Assembly: GCA_021442155.1 (NCBI GenBank)
Contig: CM038214.1
Span: 27,900,450 to 27,964,449, forward strand
Length of the DNA: 64,000 nt
Direction of reading: 5' to 3'
DNA from: Cymbidium sinense
Taxonomy: Eukaryota > Streptophyta > Magnoliopsida > Asparagales > Orchidaceae
A program made the position numbers and the translations under genes. Under the pieces are notes generated by a model. That model saw only the letters and a list, made by a program, of their open reading frames with translations, had not been told where the DNA came from and searched no databases. This document shows positions 24,294-37,600 of the stretch, piece after piece (the first letter of the stretch is position 1; the number at the start of each line of letters is the position of its first letter).

Positions 24294-27200
24294 CAAAATA
24301 ATAATAACTAATAAACTAATAAACTAATAATTAACTAATAATAACTAATAAAATTAACTAAACTAAATAAAATAATAAACTAATAACTAAACTAAAACTA
24401 TTAAACTAACTAACTAATAAAACTAGTAAACTAATAAACAAATAATAACTAAACCTAAACCATAATTAACTAATAAACTAATAACTAACTAATAAACTAA
24501 AAAAACTAATAACTAAACTAATAACTAATAAACCTAAAATAACTAACTAAACTAATAAAACTAATAATAATAACTTAATTAATAACTAAACTAAACTAAT
24601 AATAACTAATTAATAATAACTAACTAATAACTAATAACCAAACTAATAAAAACTAAACTAAAAATTAAAACTAACTAACTAATAAACTAATAAAACTAAA
24701 AAACTGATTAATAATAATAATAATAATAAACTAATAATTAACTAACTAAACTAACTAATAATAATAAAACAAAAACTAATAAAATAATAATAACTAACTA
24801 ACTAACTAATAAAAATAAAAGTAATAATAATAAATAAAACTAATAAAACTAATAAACTAAAAACTAACTAATAAAACTTAAACTAATAACTAATAACTAA
24901 ATAAAACTAATAAAACTAAAACTAAAATTAACTAAAATTAAAACAAATAACTAAATAAAACTAATAATAAACTAATAATTAAATAACTAATAAACTAATA
25001 AACTAAAAGCTAAACTAAACTAAAATTAATAAACCTAATAAATAATAATAAAACTAAACTAATAATAATAAAAAACTAAATAACTAACTAACTAAACTAA
25101 TAAACCTAATAACTAAAACCTAATAACTAAAACTAATAAACTAATAATAATAACTAATAATAAAACTAACTAAAACTAATAATAAAATAACTAATAACTA
25201 AAAAATCTAAAAATAACTAAACTAATAACTAATAAAGCTAACTAATAATAACTAAAACTAAAAAACTAACTAATAATAAACTAAAAACAAACTAATAATA
25301 ATAACTAATAACTAAACTAAGAAACTAATAATAACTAATAAAATAACTAAACTAATAACCAATAACTAATAATAAATTAATAAAACTAAAATAAATAATA
25401 ACTAAAACTAAATAACTAACTAATAAACCTAATAACTAATAAACAAAACTAACTAAACTAATAAAACTATAAAACCAAAAAACTAATAAACTAAATAACT
25501 AATAATAAAAACTAAACTAATGAACTAATAACTAATAATAACTAATAGTAACTAACTGATTACTAAACTAAGAAAACTAACTAATAAACTAACTAACTAA
25601 AACCTAACTAATAAACCTAAACTAATAACTAAACTAATAACTAACTAATAAAATAATAAATAAACTAAACCTAATAATAATAACAAAAAACTAATAATAA
25701 CTAAACTAACTAACTAAAAACTAATTAATAAAACTAATAAACTAACTAATAATAATAACTAACTAATAAACTAATAACTAATATACTAACAATTAAACTA
25801 ATAATTAAAAACTAACAATAATTAAACTAACTAATAATATTGACTAAAAAACTAACTAAATAAACTAAAACTAACTAACTAAACCTAAAACTAATAAACT
25901 AATTACTAAACTAATAAAACTAATAAACTAATAACTAAACTAATAACTAATAATAACTAAAACTAAATAACTAAACTAACAACTAAATAATAACCTAAAT
26001 TAACTAAAAACTAATAAAAACTAATAAACTAAAACTAATAACTAATAATAACTAAATAACTAAAAAAAATTAAATAACTAAACTAATAAACTAAGCTAAT
26101 AACTAATAAAACTAATTAATAACTAATAATAATTACTAATAACTAATAATTACTAATAACCTAATAATTAATAAAACAAACTAACTAATAATAACAAATA
26201 ATAAAAACTAATAAAACTAATAAAACTAATAAATAACTAAACTAAAAATTAAACCTAAACTAATAAAAAATAATAATAATAAACCAATAATAAATAATAA
26301 AAAACTAATAACTAATAATAAACTAATAACCAATAATAACTAAATAATAAAAAAAACCAAACTAAAAACTAATAAAAACTAAGCTAATAAACTAATTGAC
26401 TAATAAACTAATAACTACAAACTAATAACTAAAAACTAATAACCTAAACTAACTAATAATAACTAATACAACCTAAACTAATAACTAACTAAATTAAATA
26501 ACTAAACTAATAACTAAGTAAATTAAATAACTAAACTAATAACTAACTAAAATAGACTAAACTAAAATAAACTAAACTAATAACTAACTAAAATCATAGA
26601 AACTCAATTGGAAATAATAACTAATAATAACTAATAATAACTAACTAAAACCTAAATAACTAATAAAACTAATAAATAAATAACTAATAATAAATAACTA
26701 AACTAATAATAACTAATAAACTAAACTAAATAATAATAACTAATAGCTAACTAATAAAACTAATAAAACTAATAACTAATAACTAATAAACCTAATAACT
26801 AATTATAACTAACTAATAAGTAATACTAATAACTAATAAACTAATAAAACTAAATAATAAATATCTAAACTAATAAAAAGCTAATAACTAATATAAAAAA
26901 AATAAAAAAACTATTAAACCAACTAATAACTAACTTAAACTAACAAATAAATAAAATAAATAAATAACTAATAAAACTACTAACTAAATAACTAATAAAA
27001 CTAAAAAAACTAAATAAACTAATAACTAATAAATAACTAACTAATAACTAATAATAACTAAACTAAAACCTAATAAAACTAATAACTAATAACTAAACTT
27101 AAAACTAAAAATAATAAACCTAATAATAAAACTAATAACTAAACTAATAATAATAAATAATAATAAACTAAAACTAATAAACTAACTAAACTAACTAAAA

Positions 27201-27878
27201 TTAAACTAATAACTAATTAATAAAGTAAAACCTAATAAACTAATAATAAAACTAAAAACTAATGAATAACATAACCTAATAACTAATAAATTAAATAACT
27301 AAAACCAATAAACTAAACTAATAAACTAATAAACTATAACTAAATAACTAATAACTAAACCTAAACCTAAAACTAATAATAATAAACTAACTAAAATATA
27401 AACTAATAAATATAATAACTAATAATAATAATAAACTAATAAATAATGAAACTAAAAAACTAATAATCAAACTAAATCTAATAAACTAATAAACTAATAA
27501 TAATAACTAATAACTAAAAACAAATAATAATAATAATAACAAAACTAATAACTAATAATGACTAACTAATAACTAAAATTAATAACTAATAATAAACTAA
27601 TAATAAAACTAATAATAATAACTAATAAAACTAAAAAAATGAAAACTAAAACAAAACTAAACAACCTAATAAACTAATAAACTAATAAACTAATAACTAA
27701 TAATAACTAAAAACTAATAAACTAATAATAACTAACTAATAATAATAAAAACAAACTAATAACTAGTAAACTAATAAAACTAATAACTAATAATTAATAA
27801 CTAATAAACTAAATAAAATAAAAACTAACTAATAATAACTAATAAACAAAAATAATAAAACTAATAAACCTACCTAAC

Positions 27879-27910
<32 letters not shown>

Positions 27911-28571
27911 ATTAATAATAACTAATAAACTAATAAACTAATAATTAATAACTAATAAATAACTAATATAACTAACTAAATTACTAATAGTAACTCACAA
28001 TAACTAATAATAGTAAACTAAATAACTAAAAACTAATAAAACTAAATAAACTAACTAACTAAAATAACTAATAACTAAACCTAATAACTAACTAAAAACT
28101 AATAAACTAATAATAATAAACTAATAAACTAAAAACCTAACTAATAACTAAATAATTAACTAAATTAATAATAACTAACTAATAATAATAATAACTAAAC
28201 TAAAAAACTAATAAATTAATAACTAATAATAACTAATAACTAATAATAAGTAACTAAACTAAATAATAACTAAATAAACTAACTAATAAAAACTAAACTA
28301 ACTAATAACTAATAAAACTAATAAATAACTAGACTAATAACTAATAACTAAAACTAATAATAATACTAATACTAATCTAATAACTAATAAAACCAAACTA
28401 ATAAAAATAAACTAACCAAAACCACAATAAAAATAACCAACTAACTAATAAAAAACCAATAATAATAAATAAACTAAATAAAACTAAAACTAACTAATAT
28501 TAACTAATAAACTAAAATAATAAAATGAATAAACCTAACTAACTAATAATAATAATGACTAAATAATAATA
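24294..28571 (+). repeat. G-free AACTAAT/CTAATAA array
   Basis: 4.3 kb built almost only from A, C and T in imperfect units such as AACTAATAA, AACTAAT and AATAATAA, with scattered CCTAAACC and AAACCTAAAC. Stops occur in every + frame. The complementary strand reads TTAGTTTATTAG, resembling the T-rich telomere derivatives elsewhere in the window, so this may be a highly diverged telomere-like array in the opposite orientation (C-rich strand on +). It ends at the assembly gap. Confidence 0.85.
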
Positions 28572-28671
28572 NNNNNNNNNNNNNNNNNNNNNNNNNNNNN
28601 NNNNNNNNNNNNNNNNNNNNNNNNNNNNNNNNNNNNNNNNNNNNNNNNNNNNNNNNNNNNNNNNNNNNNNN
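28572..28671. other. Assembly gap, 100 N
   Basis: Exactly 100 unknown bases, a common placeholder for a gap of unknown size. The real length and the adjacency of the two sides are unproven. A minus-strand frame running through the N run (28559-28795) is not real. Confidence 0.99.
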
Positions 28672-31600
28672 ATAAGGAGAAAAGAAGTCCTTCTTCATGC
28701 ACAAACATAGACCATATTAGTGAAGTCCTTCCTTCATCTATTTCATAAAAGAAGGAAGGATTCTGGTCTACCAGTGAGAATGTCATCAGATGCAAAACTT
28801 GGCAAATGGATTAATTTAAACCAAATTCTATTGCATCTATCTTTTTCTTCTCCTAGAGGTCGAGCCTTTCTCTTCTGATTGGAAAGACCACATGAATATG
28901 AGTGAAACTCCAAATCCTTTTCAGGCTCATCTCCATTCCTTTCACCTATCCCTACTTACTTGAACCAAAAGCAATAAGCTGAGAAGTCAAGAGTCAATCA
29001 ACTAGGAATCACTTACCATTTCTGACCCTATGAACCACACCCTAGCTCAAGACCACCCCACTTGTTCTACGAGGAGTTTATCTAACTAGCTAATAAAATT
29101 TAGATATTCTCTTTTTTTCTTTAAAAGTAGCTTAATGTAAGTGGAATTGAAAAGAAGAAGAAAACTCACTCAAAGAAGCTAGGCTGACTTAGCCAAAGAT
29201 AAAATGAAATAAAGTTCGACAAGAAATGAATTGATTCAGATGTTTGAGCCTGAGTGAATTGAGTGAATAGAACATCTTGGTTAGAATGTCTTTTTTCACA
29301 AGTCAAAAGATAGAGCTACAAGTAACACAAAGTAAGAAAGAAGAGCGAAGTCGGATCCCAAAGCAAGAAAAAAATAGAGACTAATGCCGCTAGTATATTG
29401 GATCTATAAAGACACAATAAAATTAGAAATTCTTTTTTCTATTAATAGCAAGATAGAAAGAATCCAACACAACACATGAATGATAGGCCTTCTATCACAA
29501 AGAATGAGAAAGGAATGAGCATAGTGAAGTCTAATCAAGTCAAAAAAAGTGTCACATTTGGGGAAAAGGACCTAGAGGTCCTTCCTTTAAATGAAAGAAA
29601 GCATTACTAGTTAGAAAGCTAGTAGTAATCAGCCGCCTAGATCAGATTCCACAGAGTTTGACCCACAAATATTTGCCTTGAGATAGAGGATTGAGCACCA
29701 TATAGCTAAGCTGCCGACAATGAGAGAGCATATGTTTTGGTTAGAGTATCTAGAGATTCTATAGTCACTGACAGCTTTTCACTTACTTTTTTGGGTTCAA
29801 CCCCTTGCTTTAGAGGAATCCAGCCTATACAAGTAAGCATGGGCAATAATTTGATGGGATTCCCTCCTAGAAGTTTCATTTCCCCATTTTGACCTTGGAT
29901 AGGTCAACGTTGACTAGGGACAACAAGCGAGAAGATAAGAATGATTTCACTTTTCTTTCAATAGTGAGTCATAATGCATAAACGAAGCCACACTTGGACT
30001 CTGTACATCATTTTCTTTTTTTAATTTTGAGTTGAAAGAGAAAGACTATGAGTCAAATTAACCAATATGTTGATCTGCTTCTTCTAAAAAATCTCTTTTT
30101 TATGCTTGACCACTTTGCGAATGAGAATGAGTACATGCTACGCCCTACACCGCATTCCATATATATGAGTCCTATGACTTTCCCTCATTCTAAAATCTAA
30201 ACTTATGATGGAACACTTATCATTCGAGAGACTCCTATGGAGCCTGGTCACCCTACAAAACTTCCTATTTGCTCAAAAATGAGGGTCTTCCTATTTTTTC
30301 ATTATGTTATGTAGTCAAAAGCTAGAAGTGCTTTCTCCGAGTCGAAGCTCACTTCTTCTTTTTTCTTAGATTCTATTAGCTACCGCTTTTTGCTTGATAA
30401 GCATACTTTACTTTTCTTTATTTTCTTGACCGGGTCACATACATATTCATATTTTACCTATATATATTTGACATAACTCATATAGAAAGCATATGTTGCT
30501 TATGTGACCAGGAAAGTCAACCTACGATAGGTCTTATTCAAGAAAAAGTGAGTCATCCATCTAATTCGTATGTTTACAGTGAGTGAAAATGATGCACTAC
30601 ATAGATGACATTTTGACCCTATGAAAGTTAGCCCTGAGCTTTCTCGTACCAAATTAGTTTCATTTGCCATGCCATGTTGAGCGCTTAGAAGAAGCTCATG
30701 TTGGAAAGCTAGCATGTGCAAGAAGCAAGAACTCTTAAGCAACAAGGTGCGGAACAAGGAGATTTCTGATGATAAACTCATTCCTTGACTCAAAAAAGTT
30801 CATCTATGAATACTAGGCTCACTGTTTGAGCTCATTTTCCTCTGGTAGGCTCCTGCTAACAAGAGGACAAGTGTCCTTTGTACACCTAATAGAGGTAGTG
30901 GAAAGTGGCATGAAGCCAAGGCAATAGTAATGCTTTAGGGAACAACCAAGTACCTTCTTATAGTCTTGAAGATGGAAAGAAAGAATCTGATATTCATAAT
31001 GAAGAGGTCCTGGGATGACATTCTTAAATCATACATTTAGCTTTGCAGACCCTTAGTTTTATTTCAAGCAGCAATGGGGGAAGGAAAGGAGGCCTATCGA
31101 AGTCACTTTTCTAGGTTGAGGTAGGTTCAGTAGCTTGTAGCTAATCTCTAATATCTCAGATCGGGGGAAACTCTATCTCCACTTCTGCTTGTGCACTTGT
31201 GAAATCAAACTTATTACCTAGCTTTGGTGAATGAGCCTACAAGTGGTAACCACGCTATATCTGTCATCTCTCTTGAAGAAGCTGCTGAGATAGATGCAAC
31301 GCTTTCAAAATCCTGTGACTCTCAATCATCTATCTTCTTTTCACTTGAAATTATGGATTGGGGGAAGGCTTTTCCTCTTTGTTGACTTCAACTGATACAA
31401 GCCAATGGCCCAATCTCTTAGTCTATGAATGATGGGTGTACCAATCAATCCTCTCTCCCTACTTGCCATTGGAAGTGCTCTTGTGAACCATGTGGGAAGC
31501 TTTCTTTATTTGACATCTTGCTAGAGTTTTTTGAAGAACTTGTGTAAGAAAGCCTAAAGTGCTTCGAAGTTGATCCAACCGAATCAATTGTAGTGACTTT

Positions 31601-34600
31601 GATAGTTGGTTATCCATCTCTGTCTGTCAACCTCTTTTATGAGCCTATTTTCTTTAGGGTCCACCTTTTCTTTCTTTTAGCTAGAGTCATTTCCCATGGA
31701 TCACTCTTCTTTTTTAGAAATTTTTTCAAACCCCAAAAAGAAAGAATGCCTCAACTACTACTAAATGACAAAGAGAAAGCCATGCAGCTTAAGAGTGAAA
31801 TCTCCTATTGGCCTTTTTCTTATCTAGCTTCTAATATAGATAATTCTTTTTCTTGTAAGATTCTAAAAGAAGAATATTGAATATGTATAGGATGTTTGCA
31901 AGAAGTGATATCACTATTCTCACTCTTATTCTCGGAAGCTGGAGGTACCTATACTTATTTTTGAAGTGATGAGACCTTGAGAACCCAAGAAATCCAATGA
32001 TCACTCATGACATACCGTATGCATCCATAGTCATGGAGTCCTGACTGGGTTCACCTTTTTTTGGAAAGAGAAGCAAAAGAGCACAAGCCACCACCAAAAG
32101 CACTAGTGAAAAGGCATGGCAAAGAAGGTCGATGCTCAACCCACCAATCAATTACTGTAAATAACAAACATAGGTGAAAAATCTCCCAAATGAGAAGCTA
32201 AGAAAGGTGAAATACAGTTGATAATAAAAGATGATGAGAACAGGAAAGCACTCAAAAAAACATTCCCCTAGCTCAATTTTCTACAAGGACTTCCCATAAG
32301 TAAGCGAGAAGCATGGTACAAAAGATTGTCATGGCATATGTGATGTGTATGGACATTAAAGAAGAACACTATCAAGTACATTTTCCTATACGAGGATGCT
32401 AATAGATAGACGGGTTTTTCAAATTATGTGCTGGTAGTGATGGCATCAAATAAAAATCTGTTAAGAACAAACACCTTCAAGAAATCATTCAACATAATGG
32501 CGGTTCAAATTTAGGTCTGATAGGTTGATGAAATCATTAGCTGCCCTTTCATTTTCTAGACATATGGAGGAATCCAAGATGAAACAATAAAAATGTCCTT
32601 AAAAATGTATCTAAAGTTTGAGAAGTCTGACTCATCGGCAAAAGGACTTCTGAACTGGTCTAAATACAATGATTTACACCTACCGCTTGAAGGAGGCTGA
32701 GGGATAAAGAGAAGAGTTGCACGCCAATCTAGAGAAAGAAAATTGCAGTATTATTCTTCCTGGAGGTTTAACTAGGCTATTAAAGTAGAAACTTGAGGAC
32801 CTGAGCATGATAGTTCAACATCATGCTCTATTCTAGTGTAACCAATGGGAATACCAAGGTATGATTCAAGATAATAGGAAAAGTTTATTAACATATGCCA
32901 TGAAGTTATCCAAGTCACATATCATAAAAGTTTCTTTGAATAATTCATGTTTATCAAAAATAGCCATGTTTATCATAAAGATTTCTTGAAAACCAAAAAT
33001 TCATGTATATCAAAAATAGGTATGTTTCTGTGAATATCAATGGAGTTATCCAAGTCACATATCATAAAAGTTTATACTCACTAAGATTAAATAATATAGT
33101 TTCTAATTAAGAAGAGAAGAAGACTTCATAGATAATTCCAATCATTCCTACCCTATCCAATATATACATGAATCATATATTATAGAAATGATCCCACTGA
33201 ATCATTAGCTTTTCCTCCATTTTTTTATATATACAATATTCTATTCCTCTGCCCTACCTTCCTTTTCTCTTTGTCATATTAAGAGGGGCCCCCAAAGGCA
33301 TGTCCAAGGTTCTTAGCATAATGGATCGATAAACTCAGTACGTTTCCAATACCTATAGCTCATTCAAGAATAAGGAGAATCAAGCATACATTTTTCATAT
33401 ATTTTGAATGAAAGATTATAGTCATACTGACTTAGCATAGGCTTGATGGGAGGACACTCCAATCAGAAGATTTAAGGAGGAAAAGTCCAGTTCATAATGA
33501 TAGAATCGAGAAAAATAGATCTTTTAGAAGCAAGTAATTCTAAACTTTTTTTGAAGGGCTAGAAGGAACTTAATCTAGTTATATGGTGGAATTTTTGATA
33601 TTGAAAAAGAAATAAAGATAGATATGTTAGTGGAGGCACAACCTAATGAAACGAATGTGAAATAAGAAGAAAATATCTTTTTCTAAATTGCTCATGGCAA
33701 AAAAAAGATGGCATAGACCCACTAGGAGAGGGAATGGAGGTCAGCCCTTTTCATTTTCTATAAGCGCTACTATCTGCTTTCTCATTTCTCAAATGGATGA
33801 TGAGATGAAGCTCTTTCATATTTGTCAGAGATGACCCGTATTTTTTAGCGAGGAGGAGACAGCTTTGAACTGGAACATTCTAATCCTATCGCGATGTTTT
33901 TGTTGAATCTTCATTAAGTAGACATACATCAAAGTCCAAGCACTTTTGAGAGAGATAGAACTAGAGGAGCAGTTGATGAAACCCCTCAGCAGAAAAGGTA
34001 TCTCAAGATTGGGATGGGAGTTCAAATGGGAGAATGGTAAGATAGGATCAAGCTCTAGGAGTACATTAGGAAAAGCACATTCGATCACAGAATCTTGGGC
34101 GGCTAGGAGATTTCATAAAAATAGGCATATAGTTTGTGAAGGCTGCTGGGATGATGTCAGCCGACATATGGAGAAACATGTTAATTCTCGTACTTTATTT
34201 TTCTGAGGTAGTTATGAGCAGACAAGCGAACTATTGCCACCTATCTTAGTTGGTTGGTGAGGGAAGATTACTTCTTTGCTTATGCACTTTTTGAAAGACC
34301 ACTCCAGAAGTAGAGATGCTAGCTTACTTTCTTAGGAACTGCATGAGAAATGTCTCGTCGCATGATAGTCATGTAGATGAGGTTTGTTTCAATCAGAGAA
34401 AATGTGGGTTCACATGTAAAGAATTTTGAACTCTAAGCTTTCAGAAGTGTCAACCCTCCATAGTAAGTAGTATGTGGTGGTAATTTGAGCAAATCAACTA
34501 AAGGGCTTCTGTTGGCTCATGATGTACCATTTTAGAAACCTCAAGACAGATTACTCAATTCACCAAGATGTTTCAGGTGAAGTACGTAACTATTCACTGA

Positions 34601-37600
34601 AGAAAAGAAAGGCCCTAGAGATGTCCAAACCTCTATTTTTTTCTATGAAGGCGGCAAAGATCAAGTTCTAGGCCAATCTTGGTGAAAGGAAAAGTCTATG
34701 AATTACCCTACTCTAAGTCTTTCTAAGCTACCTAGTGGGACAAGCATAGTGAGGGTCTAGATTCACCCCAAGCAAGTCTTTCTCTTTGGTCTAGATACCT
34801 TTGGTTGAGTAGACCGCCTAGTCCCTTTCATGCATGTAAATGTCAAGTCCCCATCTGAAATCATACCTTTGGTTTGGCAAGGTAGGTGTGAGAAGTTCAA
34901 GTTATGTTTATTTTTCATACCTTGGTCATTATTGTTTATGGGAGAGACACTTCATTGTAGAAATTGAGCTAGGGAATGTTATCGGAGTGCTTTCACAGTT
35001 CTCGTCATCTTGTGTTGTCAATGATGTAGTTTCCAACTTTCTTAGCTTCTCATTTGGGGAGATTTTTCACCTATGTTTGTTTTTTTTACAATTGATTGGT
35101 GGGTTGAGTCAACCTTCTTTGCCCTAAGGGCATGAAGGCTTGGTCACGTGGATCCTGGGTTTGTATACAACCAATTGTGTCCTCCCTCATGCTCTATTCC
35201 TTAGCCTAAGCTTCAGGTGGGGAAAAGGAAGCAAGAGCAAGGCAACTTCATGGAGTACAGAATCAAAGCTGGAGGAACTCCTTCTTGTTGATACTTACCA
35301 AGCAAAAGGCATAGAGGTGTTGTTCACACATCATGGTGAAGAAGCTGCAATTTTGGTTCTTCTATTCTTTCTTATGACCCAGAGGTGTGACAGAGATTCT
35401 ATGTTGAAGAAATAATCGATGCTATTTCCACTCGAATCACTGAATTGGTGCTTGAGTAGGCATTCAATTTTATTTCAACTCTAGGTGAACAAGGTGCTTG
35501 CCTATCTTTTCTCAAGCTTGATTCACAATAGTTCAAGAAGAGTCCTTTCTTTGTGAAATGGTAATTAGCCAAACCCTAGAAGGGAAAAAAGCATATTCTC
35601 ACTCAAGAAAAGCAACAGAGTCATTCTCCCATTGTTTGGAGGTCTATTAAATCTCTTGGAGGAAGGCCTACTAGTAGGTAGTGGTGTGGTAGCTCTTATT
35701 AGTTTGAGTCGGTGCCAGTAGTTGTAAACTCTTCTTTCTCAATGAAATCATAGATCTATCATAGCCCAGTCCATTGAGTTGGCTTTCTTGCTGGAAGAAA
35801 CTTCCTAAACATCTTTCTGCTTATTGACTATTGGAAGAACTTTCAAATGGGGGGCAGATAATTAAGGAAAACTTTCTATCTGAGAAAAGAAAATGTACCG
35901 AATACAGATAAGGAAAGTAGCTGACTCATGCCCACAAAAGAAGAAAATGTGCAGGAATGGGTTTGGTAAGAAAAAAGTGATTCTACCATTGCATAAGACC
36001 AATACTAGCCTAGTATTTTTTGTCTTTGGCTTTGTATTTGGGTTTATATCAAGCTTCATTCAGATCCCGCCCTCAAAGATAGGAAGCCCTACATTTTTTC
36101 TTTTTTCGACTATGAACTAATGGAAGGAAGAAATGATTGATCGCTTTCTCATTCTTAGTTCTTTTCCTAATTCTTTCAAAGTTTTAGTCTATTTCTTTTC
36201 AATGTCGGGAGAGTTAAAAAAGAAGTCAAAATAGGTCACAAAGATTCAATCAGAGAGAAGATAAAAGAATCATTCAGTGTGTATTGAACTTCAATACACA
36301 TATCAGCTCTAGAATGGAAGCCATGGAACCCCGATTCGATTCTTAATCATATAAACACAAAAGGAAGGTCTGAGGGCCGAAGAGCTTCATACAAAGAAAA
36401 AAAGGAAATAGAAAATGTGTATGCTATATTCATTTTATCTCATCAATAATTATTTCATAGTATTGATTTGCTTTGGGTCTTTTTTGAGCTATAAAAATCG
36501 ATCAACTTTCTTTTCTAGCCATCCGAGCTTGCACCTTTAGAGTCGTCGCTCCACCTAAGCTCATGTAAGTTGTGTGCTATTTCTTTCTTCCTTATAAAAA
36601 GAAGTGTACAAAAGGCTATCTAAAGAAAAATGAGCTGGAGGAGGACACACATCCCATAAAAGGTCCTAAATCTATGATTCACTGGTTTTTTTCTTCTTGG
36701 TAACACTCTACTATAAGAAAAATAAAAGAATTTGAAGAACCACTAAGAGGCAAAACTTCTTTAGAAGGCTCACAACATAAGTGAGATCCGGTTGATGGTT
36801 CATAAGAATTCATATATAGGCTTGAAAAGAGTAATAGATAACATACTAGTTAATGGATCTACTTGTCGCTCACGCCCCAACCCCATTAGCATGATTGGCC
36901 TTACATACTTCAAACTTTCTGGAAAGGTTATCAAACTAACTCGAGAAACATAATCCTTTACTACTCTATGTCTTTAGGGAAGCCATCCTTCACAGGTGGT
37001 ACTTACTTACCTATGCTCTAAAGCATACTGAAAACACTTTGAAACAATCTAAAGAGCTAAGCTAAGCTAAAAAGAAAAGAAGCTAGCCACCTTCCCCTCC
37101 CTACGGTTACCTTCTTTTTCCAGCTAAACTGACTCACCACCCTTCTTCGCATTAGACTTTCAATCTTTTTTAGAATAGCATTATTGCTATAGCTTAGGGA
37201 TTCTATCACGTTGTTATAGCTGCTCTTCCTTCCCTTTCTCACTGAGTAAGCTTAAAATCTTAGTTAGTTAGTCTCTCGAGACACTTTGTCCCCTCTCATT
37301 TCTTCTTGTGCCTGAACCTATGCATCTATGATCTCATCATGCCATGTGTCTGGTATTGAGTATGTTCTATTTAGAGAGATTCAATCCTTGCTTCTTCTCC
37401 CATGGGCAGTAATTTCTTTCTTATTCAAAGAGTCTAAAGACTGATAAGATGGAATAGTGTCACCAAGTCTTTTAGGAGTGAGGATCCCTATCTATGGAAA
37501 ATTGGTAGTGGAGTACACGATTAAGAATGAGTGCTGAGATGGATCAACTATTTGATAGATACTGCCTTGATGATAGGTACTCTTTTTTCTATAGGGGTAA

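Noticed and set aside
24294..28571. CRISPR array or regular tandem repeat.
   Set aside because: Units are irregular in length, there are no spacers of constant size, and the context is a plant genome.
28559..28795. Open frame running through the N gap.
   Set aside because: Most of its codons are unknown bases.
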